A stretch of 64,000 nucleotides of DNA, taken from contig JADHZB010001096.1 in NCBI GenBank assembly GCA_015657535.1, forward strand, positions 64,685 through 128,684, written 5' to 3'. Source of the stretch: Nephromyces sp. MM_2019. Its lineage: Eukaryota > Apicomplexa > Aconoidasida > Nephromycida. Made by a program: the position numbers and the translations under genes. The notes beneath the pieces were generated by a model that was not told the DNA's origin, made no database searches, and saw only the letters and a list, made by a program, of their open reading frames with translations. Below are positions 26,801 through 39,900 of this stretch, in pieces; position 1 is the stretch's first letter; the number at the start of each line of letters is the position of its first letter.

Positions 26801-29800
26801 TCTGAGAGGTTTTCATTCGCATGTAAGCTATACATTTTGCTAGCAGCTACTGTCGCAAGCTAGAACCAACCAAAGTCAGCGCTTTCTACAAGAAAGATTT
26901 GCGTGACTTGCTGCGAATACACGGGTTCCCAGGAGGTTGAGTACACAATGAATCTTTTGTAGCATCTTTTGCAGTCTGCAAAAGCGGTTACCTCGTAGCG
27001 AGATGGCGTAGGGTTAAGATCGTAAACTACCCTGTAGCAGTGATGTTACTCTTGTACAAGCTGATATGTCAATGTTCACGAGCTACGTAATCGCTCATGG
27101 TAGGCATGATTTGAAAGTAAGCAGCACGCTGTACACATTTGGCTACATCACTTTCATTATAAACACACTTGGAGAGCCAAATAATCAGTGGGCTCTACAC
27201 ATTTATCTGCATTTCACACAGAAAACCTACGGCTACCGGCTACCATCTCTTGCACATGCTATGAGCAGGCTTGCCTTTCTTCATCGTAAAATTCCTGCTA
27301 ATTAGTGAAGGGAGCTACTGAGATGTCTTCCTGCACCGTGCATCCCTAGTAATATGGCGACCCCTGGATTAGTTGGGTCGTACCCTATTCAATTTCCTTC
27401 GCCGTAAAAAACAGCGTTGTCTCAAGCAGCTCCACCAATGTGGATCCTTAGTGACGAGTTGATTATGTTGGAGATTCTCTCGAGGGACTAAAACTAGAAG
27501 CACAAACGCACAGACGCATAATGACACGTCAACTTGTCTTATTGAGTAAATTATTCCTCTAATCGCCGCTATGGAGTTACTCTTCCATTTTGCATAAAGA
27601 ACGAATGTATAACTACGACAGCTTACTCAAAAGTTACTACTAGTTCATTTTACTTAACTGTTACACTCGATGCAGGCCCAGTGTATTTCCCAAATATTGG
27701 GCTTATTTCGAACCCCTTTGCACAAAAGTATCACCTCTCCTTGTTTTTTTTAGTCAGAATTTTGCATATTTGCACGAAGCGGCGGATAAGTTTGCAAGGT
27801 TATTAAAACAGGATTTATAATTTTAGTGTTTGCCTTGGTTCTGACTCGAGCTTTTGTTTAGTTTATGATATTCGTTTTAATGCACTCTACAGGTGGCTCC
27901 TCTGAGAAATGGTCGTTAGCTGCTTAAGTGAAGGTAGTAAAATTAATGGTTGTCAGTACTTATGTTGCAGCTTTTCAACTTACATATCGTCAGTAAGTTC
28001 TGCATTATCTATACTCCTTATCTTTTGCAATTACGGAGGCGCTGGAATCTCAAGTACGAAAGCTTTATTTTCGACGAGTTCTTGCATACATGCTGCTTAA
28101 GATTTTAAAAGGTGTACAATTTATATTTGCTGGTCCTTTAGTTATTAATTTCTTGTTTCTTTGTTGAGCCAGTTTGTGATATACTGTCTAAGGCCCTGTT
28201 TGCTGCATAATTTTTCCTTTACACTTTTATTTATGCCACAGGGGATATTCTTTTCATTTTCGACCCATCAACGCTAGTTTGTCCCTGCAGTCTTCATCTT
28301 GTGATAATATCAAAAACTTGGGTAACGTTAAAGGGCAGTGATCCTCTGAATTTTTTTTTACTGGCCTTTTTAAGTTGTTACAAAAATTTCCATGGCTCAA
28401 TATGCATCACAAATTTATGAGTATGAAATGCTGAAAATAATAACCAAATCTACTAGCATGAATCTAGCAAGATATGTTTTCATTTGACCCTTGATGTTCA
28501 CCACGATATGCTACTATTTGATCGATTTTTACACAGAAGGCACTAGTCTTCACATATTATTTGCACTGTGGTAGTTTTTACTATTACTGGATTTTGAGAA
28601 CTCAGGATATACGCTTTATTTGTTTTTCAGTTATATGTTTTAGCAGTGTGACTTCACTCGAGCGATTAGATTATCGGCTGTAAGTCTTTCTTCTCTTGTG
28701 CAAGTAATACCACATCTACGATTATTGTGTAGCAAACTTTTTGACTTTTTTGATCGCACAATATTTAACTTCAACCTAATGGTTTTTGGCGGAAAATAAT
28801 GCTTGTCCTATTTGAATGATTTGTCCCTTTTTTTGCTGAAACAACCAATTTATTGGAGTGAGCTGTCTTGGGCGGAGCTGATTCTGATTCGGTATATGAT
28901 TTTTCATCAAGAACTTACGACGTTTCTATATACTTTTATAAGTGCTGGTATTTCCTGCGGAAAAAATTGTATTTCTCTTCTCAGGCAAGCGCACAAGTTA
29001 TTTTTTGCTTTCACGCCTAGCCTTGTTTCTCAGAGTTATGCTGTATTTATGCGGTTTTCTTAGAAGAATATCTACGAGAAAGGAGTTGTAGACGTGAAGG
29101 TACCTTTGAAATTGTTACTTTTTTTTTGTGCACTAAAAACTCCAAGCTTAATTTGTTTTGTCTATTGCAACGGTTGCTGATCTAATGCCTGAATTCTTTT
29201 GCTATTATTGTATCAGATTCTTGACAACCCTTTTTTGTATTCGGGGATACTCATACTTTGTAGTTTTATACTTATCGAAATTTTATGAGGTTTTACACTG
29301 CTTGTGTGTACGCGTGCCTTAGAGCACTTAAATTCGAATGCAGTTCTTACAATCCACTCTGCTAAGGTAAAAAAATCTTTTTAAACATACTCGCATATTT
29401 TTTGGTAATGATATTTAACTTAATGTTATAGTTGATCTCCTCCGTTATCATTGATGCAAATTCTGCAGTGGCTGATCTTACTTTTCATTTGAGATAATTT
29501 TTTCGTAGTAACTATTTGTTTTGCTACGATTTTGTGTTTTTCTCCTTTTTTTTGCTTTCTCGGAGTACTTTTTGTGTTTTGCTGTGTTTTAGGATCGACA
29601 ATGTGATTGATCATCCTGGTTTTGTTTGATGTTATTGTCTAAAAGTTCTCTTGGAAAAGCAAGCTTTTTTCTTAATGATTTGCGTTATAACCTGCTATTT
29701 CCAGGTCTTCAAGCGAAATAAGTGTTGAACTCGTGATCTTTACCCACGCATATACCCAACGGCAACTGTTAAGAACGTGCTCAGCAGCAGCTCGGAGAGA

Positions 29801-31087
29801 TGAGTGAGCATTCCTATCATAGTTTCTTTACTGCTTGTTTATGCGTTCACCTCTGAAAAAGACTTGTAGATCGAGTGGGCTGCTTGGCTATATAGGAGGC
29901 CTCCTTTTGCCATTGTGCAATGCTTGTGGCTTCAAAAGAACCTGCTTCACCCTTTACTATGGCTCAGGACACAATACGCCTTCAAGGCTTGTATACTAAA
30001 ATGAATGTATATTTAATATTTCAAGTAACATACATGCATTTTTGTTAGCTTTGAGTTCACTCATGAGGAGGAATGATGATGGCAGCTTGTGGCTGTACTT
30101 TGGTTTTAAGAGCAAGTGTACCTACTTGTTGCCTAAGGCTGTTAATAGATATGCTCTTATTTTTTTCGTATGCTTAACGCTATTTCATGGAAAAATTGCA
30201 TATCGAGAAAGGGGACGAAATAATTTAAATAAAGCTCTTAGAAATGGTCTTCCAATGGTTATTAAAAATTAGATAATACCACCATTAATTACTACTACCG
30301 GGTGAAATTTAAGATATTCAGCTTTCATTCACAGGCTTCCCTGGTATCACTGAAGTTTGATGAGAGACTAGTATGTTAATATTCTCCGGGTTGATGCCGT
30401 AGCTTTTTGATTTGCTTCACTTTCTATGTGATATAATTAATTTAGATATTCAAGCTAAATCTCTCTTTTCGTGTGTGTTGCTACTCCACCACCCTCTCTC
30501 CTCCAAATATCTCTCTCTTTTCGTGTGTATATCGAGGATTAGTTTATATAACTGTTTAATAGATTTAGGAAGCTTTAAATAGCTTGGACGTTAAGCCTAT
30601 GTGCTTATTTTTTGACGAGTTCGTGAATGATTTTTTTCACATTGTCGAAGCATTGGGGTTTTATGGGGTTTCTATCTCTCCTGGAATCTTCACATTTTAA
30701 TTTGCCTCTCTCCCTAGCTTGGATTCTTTCATTTGTTCTCTTAAAAAGTAGTTACGTAAAAAATTTCAGAAATCAACGATATTAGTAAAATCATTTTGTA
30801 TGTTGTTTCAACTTTTCCTTCCTCTTTTTTGATTTTCACCTTTATAACTTTTATCTTGTTCATGAAGCACATACCACGTTTTTATCACACTTTGGATATT
30901 CTCGATGCTGCCTCTCCTTGCTCAGCTGGTTCTGTGATTTCTTTTACTCTATTTTTTTTCTCTTTGTTATCTTTTGGTGTTGGTATGGGGGCTCGAATTA
31001 ACTTTGCTGTTTAGACTGTTGTAAATTTTCCGTGTATCAATCTCAAAGAGCAGTATATAGATATATTTGAATTCCTTTGCCTTCCAG
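23845..31087. other. intergenic region between divergent CWC24 and CDC50 genes
   Basis: About 7.2 kb. The left part, to about 27.6 kb, has balanced A and T and only short or mutually overlapping open frames; the largest pair overlap on opposite strands at about 24.9-25.3 kb. From about 27.7 kb the plus strand is T-rich like the introns of plus-strand genes, so the unseen first exon and leader of the CDC50 gene probably lie here. One possible short first exon is 30063-30102 (ATG, 13 codons, phase 1), but its donor (gttttaag) is poor. Confidence 0.4.
30458..30530. repeat. short direct repeat, two copies
   Basis: A block of about 22 bp containing ctctcttttcgtgtgt occurs at about 30458-30478 and again at about 30505-30530. 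It is pyrimidine-rich and non-coding, upstream of the recognised CDC50 exons. Confidence 0.75.
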
Positions 31088-34000
31088 GTGACATTAATAT
31101 CAGATTCATTCGGAATGTTAAGGGAAAACTTTATAGATGGTGGAAGGATTTGCTGAGGGATTTCCAGCAGCAAACACTTCCAAGAAGTAGTTTTCTTTAT
31201 GATGTTTACGGCCCGCTATATTCTTCTGTTTTATGCCTTGTAATTGGTTTTATTTTTATTTTTTTAGGTGAGTTAGTATGGCGAGTGCATCTCGAATGTT
31301 TGGGCTGTTTTTACTTTTTTTAACTCCAAGATCTATCTTGTGAATTTTTTTCGATTCATTTTCTTCAGCTTACTGAATTTTTGCTTTTTTGTAAACTTTC
31401 TCAAGATTCTATAGAGTAAGAACCTTCCATAGAATATGCAGGCTTTAGTATTTGGATTGATATTTGAAGTGTTAAGATTTATGGTGTCTAGCATATTGAT
31501 TTTAGTTCTGATTTTTTTTTCTCTTGGTGCGTTTTTCACTATTTTTTTTTGGTGCTTTTCATTGCACAGCTTTTAATCTTTAAGCCTCTGAGTTTTCTAG
31601 CCAGTCTCAAAAAATGTAATGATGACCTACCTTTTTTTTAAGTTTTCATATCTTTTTGCTTCTATTGAGCTGCTCGATACCCGAAATTATCTTCATTATA
31701 CCGCTTCTGTGTTGCTCTTTCACGCTTCAGAAGATCACGCAACCCTCTACACTTTTTCAGAAAAAGTTTTGTTTTTGCCTCCCTCCTTTATTTTTGTCCT
31801 TTTTTTATTACCCCCAAGGCATAGTCTACTCCGTCGTCATGGCCAGTTCAAAAGACTATACGATAGCATATAACTCAAAGCTTGGTTCCCCATTCGTCCT
31901 TGAGTTTGACACTGATGAAGCTATGGCCAGTCCAGTGTATGTTTTTTATGAACTTCGCAATTTCTATGCGAATACAAGAAACTATGTCAGGGATGCTCCT
32001 TCTTATGTTTACTCGGACAACTCTTGTGCCGGTGTGTTTCGCTTGGTTTCCGCTATTGAAGATATTTTATGGACTTTTTTTATAGCAAATTTTAATGCTC
32101 AACCTGGAAGACAATTATATTTCTACTTACTCCATAGAAGTTAGAGTTTTTAGTGGTAAAAATGATGAATTTATATTTCACGTTAACTGCTGACTCTGCA
32201 GATTTGTTACGATGCAGTGATACCCATGATAAATGCCGTCTCTTTTACAAGATGCTTGAGCTCATATATGCGTTTTTGAAGAAGACACTGTACTAAGTGA
32301 AAGCGCCTTTTCTAGCCTGAAGTCTAAATATTGTGACAATTTGAACAGCGAATCGATGTGTAAGATTATGCCGAAGCACCATTATTACAAGCAAGCTATC
32401 GCAGCTTCGTTGTTTTCACTTTTTACGCATACAAAGCAATGTATATGCCATAATTTTAAGATTTTACTATAAAGGATACCATCTTCTTCAAATGAATACC
32501 AACTTGATAAGTTGCAATTTTTCCACACTTCATAGGCTAGAGATACCTCACTTTGAGGGCAATTATTTTATGCAAGTGTATGTGTTCAATTGCGAGGGCC
32601 TTCACTACCTGCCTATTCAAATTCGAAGCTTTAATAAAAGTGTCTTTCATAGAATTCACTGTTTGTTTCACTGTGAAGGCTATGTGTGCTGCTGTTCCCA
32701 TAAAAAATGCCTACAGCTCTTATTTTCGCCATCTCGGTGGCATTAGCGGTTATTTTTTTGAAGATGCTATTTTGTGAATAGCTGATCTTAGGATAACATC
32801 CTTTATGAAAAGGAGGAATTCTAAAAAAATGTTAGCTTACGCTTGGGTGCGCCTTCATTCTTCGTCATTGATAATATAGAGGCTATTTCTATAGTTGTTA
32901 AGTAAGCTTATTAGGGGATTTATTTTCGCGCTCATGTTGCTTTCCATCTTGCAGCTATGACCAAGAAGGAGCAAGGCTTTGATCTTCGTTTGGTGAATGA
33001 TGTTATCACACTACCTGAACTTTATGAAGATATTTTAACTACTGAACTTGACGATAATGGGAGTAATACTTTATATCCATGCGGATTGGCTAGCGTCTCG
33101 ATTTTCAACGATGAGTTTGATATATCTGAAGATTTAGCTGGAGATAAAGTATATAGCCTGGATAAGAGTATCCCTGGATCAAAATTTGATATGCTAATAT
33201 TCTTAGTAAGTGGAATGGAAAGTAGTGTTGACCTTTTTGTAGATATAAGAGTTTTTTCTGCATATTTATGAGCAGGCTAAGGATCTAGTTCTTTTTGTTG
33301 ACATGGCGATCTTACCTAGATCTCTAGCATCCATGGGTTGATGAACTGCTTCAAATGATCTTATTGATGAGATTCTGAGCTTCTATGCGTGGTAGTAGCG
33401 ACATAAAGCATTAAATCTACGGCAAGGCTTAAAAAGATAATAGTTTTTTTACCGAAAAATCCAGTAAGCGACTTGATAACAGTACGTGCTTTAAAATGGG
33501 AAAAAACGGTACTATTATTCTAATGCTGAATATTTTTCTTTTAGAAATAGGATTGCTAAGGTACTGATTGCTTCTATAAACTTTTTTTTAACACACGCAC
33601 ATGTTTTAAATCTGGATTCTCCCTGTTGATGAAAGAATACACTTTTATAATTTTTGGATTTAAAAATCTTTGTGCTCATCCGTTATTAGTACTATCAGCC
33701 AATTTATGAATTTGCCCTTCTACGGTAACAAAAATAGCAAAGCATCAGTGTGCTCTCATGCCATTTCAATAGATGTGTCTTTAGTGTCAGTGTATATGCA
33801 CCACTATCATAAAGTTGCTGAATTGCATTCAGGTTGATTTTTATGGCTTTATAGCTTGAATGTTTCGAGCTAGTAGCGTTTTGTCTTTGTTAGTGTATAC
33901 GTAGCTCCACATTGGAGGGTCATTTCTTTGAATTTCGTTGATTTTGCCATGTTTAACCTCTAAGTTTCGGAGCTGGCCGTTATCACCTGCATATTCATTA

Positions 34001-36979
34001 TCTTCTGCCAAGTGTGGAAATCGAGGAAAGTGCCAGAAGCTTCCTTGAGGAGTATTGCTACCTTGATTGCACTCCCTTGAAAGCATTTTTTGTGCTAATG
34101 CAGCTAGCGCTGCCGGTATCTTATGAATCTTTGCTGCCAAATTCAATTTAAATCTTCCTCTGACTGCTTCCCTTTTATCGTGAGCCTCTCCCTCATCCAT
34201 CCAAAATCTCATCCTGCATCATGCCGTCTATGTCGTTTTTTCTTGCTCGCTATGCATTTTTTTTAAGGACTAAAACCTCGTGTTGTAACAGCTAGAATTG
34301 GAGCACCTGGCATTATTTTCTTATGAATTTGATAAACACATATAGCGCGATATCATCGTGTATTTTACTTAAGTTGAAAAAAGAAAAGAAGCATCGCCTT
34401 GATTCAGATTGCAGGTGAAGGAAGTTTGGGAAATATTCGATATAATGTGATAATGTTTTACTATTTTTTTACCGATTGATACTGATAGTCTTTTGGCAGC
34501 CTGAAGCGTACGCTTTGGAACTCCATATGCCGGTATTATGCTGTGCTAGTATAAATACCTATTCTGCAAACCATCTGCTGCCTTCTCAGAATAAGAATTC
34601 CACGTACGCTGATGTTCATCCATGGTATCTAACGCATATGCCGGCTTATAGAGTGTGGCTGCAGCCTCCTTTTCTTCCTTCATTCCGAAGGTATTATGGC
34701 AGAATAGATGAGGAAGTACCAGCAGGAAAGCATTATCTTCTTTTGAAATCGAACCGTGAGTTACTAGCGAATCAAGCAGTACGAGATAGAATCTGAATTT
34801 ACCGTTTCTTTCGTATTATATCCTTCAGAGACTTTTTTATCTGCTTTTGGAATTAAAGTTTGTTGCGAACCTGATTTTATGTTGTTGCTATTCAATTTGG
34901 CTAGTAATCATGTATGCAAAAAGTATGTTTTTTTGGGCTTTTTCTTGTTTTTAATTTGGTTTGCTGCACATTTTCCTGTTATACTTCATCTATTTGTAAG
35001 TTTTTTCACGTTTTTCACCTTGAATACGGGATTTTGGGACAATTGAAATGCCATGAATCCTGGAGTTTTAGCTAGATATCCAGTAAATCATATGTAAATA
35101 TGAGTTTTTGATGGATCATTTCAATTTGAATATTCAGATTCTCTTTCAGTTTCTCTCGTAATACAGATAGAGTTTTTTATTTTAATCACTTTTTTTTCTG
35201 CTCTACTCCTGGTTGCAAAGTCTATTTTTAGTTCTCTCCTTATTGTGAAGCATAGCATGCTTTGTCAGCTTTCATAGAGCGTATGGCTTTATTTTTTGTA
35301 TGGCAGCTTCGGGTGCTGGTTTCTTTTCATAATATCAAAATATGGTAGCTTTGGGTGCTGGTTTATCCTGATAAGATCAATATATGGTAGTTTCTCTACG
35401 TGGATTTATCCTGTTTAACATATGACAGTGTGATGATGCTGAGCTCTTTTCGCTACAGGTTGCTACTTCATAAGATTTTTTCTAATCCGGTTGAATAGCT
35501 TAAGCCATCTCATCGTTTATGCATAATTTCGCTAACTTTTTTCTGTTTAAACGAAATTTATGAGTTTTTTCTAAATGCTGTGCATCACTTTGGTAGTTGC
35601 CTACCTTTTTTTTGTAAAAATAGCACACACTGCTTGGGAGTAACTAGTTATTTTGTTGGTCGCTGCGTCTCTTAACTGCTGCTTGGAGATTTGGGTATTT
35701 GTCGGTACCCCTATGCCTTATTTTTTGAATGGTAAATGCTGCTTTCTTTGTAATGCTTGATTAGTAAATTTTGCTGCTAATGTTTTTACGTTTAAATGAA
35801 ATTATTTTTATGTTTAAATGAAATTATTTTTATGTTTAAATACCTTCTCTAGTGTTATTTGCAGTAGTAAACCTGTGGAGCTGATGTGTGTCTGCAACCT
35901 TGAAGCAAGTTTGCTTGTGTATACTCTCTTTTCTTTCTTTCAGTCTGGCCAGCCGAAGCTTGGGGAGCTTCAAAGTTTGTTACACTATCCACTATTACCA
36001 CTTTTGGCACGCGTAACACCCCTTTTCTGGTGACTCAGTATGTTATTGGTACTTTCTACTCTTTTTTTTTCAATCAATAGTAGCACCCATACTCGCGTGA
36101 TATGGCTTTTACGCCTATTTTTTCATTTGAATGATGTAATATTTCGACTGTAAAGATTGATCTTTAATCTAGCATTCGAACTTATGCAGCTTATTATATG
36201 GTGCATCTTGTGTGCGAAGTAAATTTTCAAGCGGAGGTGTTTATGGTTTAATTAGTGTTGTCTTTTTCTTCAGTTTGATCCACACACCCACAAAAATACA
36301 GCTATTCTTTTACATTCTTGAGCACTAATTGCCTTTGTCGAAAAATTTGTTGTTAGATATAAATCAATGTTGTTTAAGACCTTATTATGATTACTTTAAG
36401 CCTTAAAGCACGCCAAGTTAAGTGCGTTCATTTTGCTTTCTTTATGAAGGTTGTCGCGTATTTGTGATTTTTAAGAAGGCTTTTTTGGTGTATAAATTTG
36501 TGTGCACGAAATGAATTGAGCCTGGCGTGCTATCAGAAAATATATGGGAAAGTTTTCCTCCTTTTTCGGTGGCGTTTTATGTGCATATTTTTTTACATGA
36601 ACTGAATATTCTGATCCCCTAGAAAAATTTTATCTCCGTTAATATGAGTTATGGTATATACTCACGAAGTATCTGTTGTTTTAGTTTACAGCTTGGTCAT
36701 TATATATGGGCTACTGCTCGCTCGATTGTTTTTCATGTGGTTAAGGGAGCCCCTAGTTAATTTTTTATTTTCTTGAGGGCGTAACTTAGTGATGTGAATA
36801 TCTTGTCCTGCCCTTTATTTTGGAAGGTTCTGATTCTGCTTTTTTAGCGTTTTAATTTGTTTTCTGCAGGTGTAATTTCGCTGCTTTGTGGCTGTTATTT
36901 TATTGTGATTGGCCGGTACTGTAAACGGAGGCTTGGACCAGCATGTAGGTGGCACATACTGAATTTTGGCGCTTTTTAA
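31088..36979 (+). CDS. CDC50: CDC50/LEM3-family beta subunit of a P4-ATPase lipid flippase (6 exons, 5' exon missing)
   Basis: Exons 31088-31267, 31819-32031, 32955-33205, 34500-34755, 35944-36048 and 36870-36979 join in phase (1, 1, 0, 1, 1) and encode about 371 aa without the first exon. CDC50 proteins escort P4-ATPases out of the ER and are part of the lipid flippase. Exon 1 has RDFQQQTLPRSS, the family FxxQ start motif, then a membrane helix (LCLVIGFIFIFLG). Exon 2 has PVYVFYELRNFYANTRNYVRD, matching the NFYQNHRRYV block; the quoted residues begin at PVYVF. Exon 3 has YPCG and SIFNDEF. Exon 4 has WLQPPFLPSFRRYYGRI, matching WMRTAALPTFRKLYG. Exon 5 has KFVTLST before the second helix, which runs through QYVIG and VISLLCGCYF into RRLGP. 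The stop is TAA at 36977-36979, but a donor-like gtaggt at 36945 could lead to another short exon, since plant homologues continue a few residues past RRLG. The first exon must be short. The usual WxSD block is not obvious. Confidence 0.9.
35300..35425. repeat. three diverged tandem copies of about 42 bp in a CDC50 intron
   Basis: Copies start at about 35300, 35341 and 35384. Each opens with atggcagctt, atggtagctt or atggtagttt and continues to a ttcttttcat or ttatcctg block. They lie in the intron before the fifth recognised exon and are non-coding. Confidence 0.75.
35789..35841. repeat. 22-bp tandem repeat, 2.4 copies
   Basis: The unit tgtttaaatgaaattatt plus ttta repeats at 35789-35810 (one base different), 35811-35832 and partly to 35841. 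It ends about 100 bp before a CDC50 exon acceptor, within the intron. Confidence 0.9.
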
Positions 36980-39900
36980 GGGATAGTTCTACTTTGCTTC
37001 TGCTCTTTTTTGATATCTAATCTCTTTGAGAATGATAAAGTTTTGTTATTAATGCAGATTTGGCTTTTTGGCATCATGTGCGATTTTTTCTGTCGCTTTG
37101 TATTGCTGTCATTCCTGTTTTCTTCGAATAGTCCTTTTTTTAGTTTGATATTGCTGGCCTTGCTTATGAAAGTGACCCGTATTGCGTTATAGTTATAACC
37201 CTGTCTCTGTGCTGTTGGACTAATGGCTTCTGCAATTTGCTTTTTCAGCTTCTAATTGCTATTTTTTACGCTTATTGCTAACAAGAGACGCCTGTTTTCT
37301 TTTGATTACTAGCAAGCCAGTGACACGAATCCATGTGCGTGTTTTCGTCATTGTGATTCATTATCATCGCTTACCTTGGATTCCACATGTTTTGAGATCT
37401 TGTATTTTTTTCAAGTTTCATAGCAACGTATATACAGTTTTTATCCCCCTGTTTTTTACTTGAAACCTTAAAGGCTTTGCTGAGCTGAAGTGCCACGTTG
37501 AATAACTTCTTTTTCGCTAAATTTCTTTATTCCTATGTCCTCATTATATTTTTTTTTCTACTTTAAGCCGTTGCAAGCTATTTTTTTATAACTAGATAGT
37601 GTGCACACGAATCACTGGATAATCTTCTTTATTTGTCATACCTGCATGTATAACTTTTTGCAATCTTTAATGTGCCGTCATTCATCTCACGAGGATGTAA
37701 AATTAATCTACCCCTTAGCCTGGCTTCAATTTGTTTTTTAGTCAAGTACATGACGGTTAAGGAGCTCTTCTTTGAAATTGAAACCCTTTGTAAGTTTTCA
37801 GGGGGCTTAAGGGAGTACGCATGTTTTTATGCAGTAGCTTCATGTATTTTAGAGGGGTTCAGCACCTTTTTTATTAAAGTTTCAGTAAAAATTTCCAACC
37901 TTGATTAACGAACCCTTTTCGACTGCTTCAAATTGTCTTTCCTAAATCTGGTATGAATGAAATTTGATGTTTTTCATTGCTTTTGTTTCTAAAAGAGATA
38001 TCTTTGGGCGATATTGGTACTATCCGTCTCAAAATTGTTTGTGAAGCAGGCCTATTTCAAGGTTCTTCGTTGTAATTATCGTTCAACTCAGCTTAGTGCC
38101 TGCGTAAGTTGCGTAAGCACTTATGTACTGTACCTTCATGGTTATGAATTTGCCGCTTTAAACTAAGAGAATTTGATTTTTAGAATACATTTGATCTGCA
38201 ATGTACCTGAATTTTCGGTATATAGAAGCTTATCAATATCTCTCCTGTAGCAAAAAAAGTTTAATTACAGGTCCTGGGTTATTTTACGCTGATAGAGGTA
38301 ATTATAACTCTGCGGATAGTCTTTAACTTATTTTCCTTTTTTTGCTAAAAGAAGGATTTAATGCTTTATGCTGACATATAGATGTACTTGCCTGTATGTT
38401 CAAGGTGGGTTTTTTGTTTAATTTACGTGAAATTAGAGGTGTGGCCTGCGCCTAAGACTTAGTACAACTCTTCATTAAGTGAAGAAAAACCTGTGTGCAT
38501 GCTGCTTTTATGCTTTATTTTAGAACTATTTTTGAATAATAGCTTTGATTTATTTTTGTGCTACACGGAACAAAATCATATCGTAATAATATGCCATCTA
38601 GCGGAAGAAATGAGACTTTTTAAAATGTTTAGTTTGAGTTATTCACCGTCTATGCCTATTTTATGGTGGGGAACTGCTTGCTTTCATACTAGTTTTTACT
38701 TCAAAGTCTTAGGGGTGTTACTGTTACCTTTTCCAGCAGTAATTTACTACCTTCTATTTATCAACCGATGTATATTCCCTGCCTCACGTTTGTTTTTGCT
38801 TTTGAATTCTACCAGGAAAACAATTAGTAGCGCTTAAAATTCTATGAAAAAACTTTTGCTTGTTGATGCACTTGATTTTTATACCTGTTTCAACTAGAAT
38901 GCTTTAGTTTGACTTACAATTCAGCGGACATGGTAATTGCGGGACATCTATTAGATATTTTAACTATGGGAAGTTCTTTCTCTTATTTTCTATACTCGGA
39001 AGCGTACAACAAGTAAAACTAAAGCCTTGTGCATATTTCTTTATAGGTATAAATATATATACGCTCTTTCTGTTTTTCTTTGTCATAGCTTTATATTCAT
39101 GGGGTTTGAACTTCTTCATAGATGAATGCCTACATTTTATCAATCTTAGTTTTTGTTTTTAGAGTTTTTTTGGACCATAATCTACCAGTGGGATCCATGT
39201 GGATATATTTATTGTGGGAATCACTTATCGGGAAGAATTATAACTATATTTCTGTGTAAACTAGACCATCAGAGACAGTGAGGTTCTGAAGTTTCCTAGC
39301 CCTACGTCTCTTTTGAAATGGGCTGCAAGTTTCACTTGATTATGATTGAGGAAAGCTTCAACTAGCGACCCTTTCTTTGTATTTCTATCTTCCCTTTTCT
39401 AGAAGATTGTTTCTTAAGACAAGAGAATTGAACTGGTTCGGACTTTAAGAGCCTTTGAGGTAGACCGCCACAATTGAAATGCTATCGAAATCTGTTGGGT
39501 TTGAAATATAGAAAATCCCAAATTAATTTGCATTCTCGTTAATTATCTTTTTCGACGGTGATGGAAGTCGACACTTTGGATGAGTCTTGCTTGGCAGCAT
39601 TGTATGTTATATATCTAGGGTGCACCCTGCAAAGCAATCTATAATAGATGCCTTGTTGAGCAAGGTTTGTTTCGCTCTAAAAATTGTTTAAAGATGATTT
39701 AGAGCTCTAAAAAAGGTCGCCATATTTTAAGTCCAAATCCGTAAGCAATTTTGTTCTTATCTCTCAGCTATGTGCTAATTTCTACGAATAATGCAGCAGT
39801 TGAGTGAATAACATCATCTAGGCACTGATTGAGTTAATTTCAGTATTTGATTTATTTAGTTTCCCGCGATAGTTAGCATTAAAAAAACCTTAGCCATTGA

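Noticed and set aside
32198..32296. Possible extra CDC50 exon with two Cys (CSDTHDKC)
   Set aside because: The acceptor is good, but no donor gives the phase needed for the next exon before the stop.
36690..36750. Possible extra membrane exon in CDC50 between exons 5 and 6
   Set aside because: Direct joining of QYVIG to VISLLCG at a phase-1 junction restores the family helix without it.
38493..38837. 114-codon hydrophobic plus-strand frame as a membrane protein
   Set aside because: T-rich intron-like DNA yields Phe/Leu-rich frames by composition alone; no splice or homology support.
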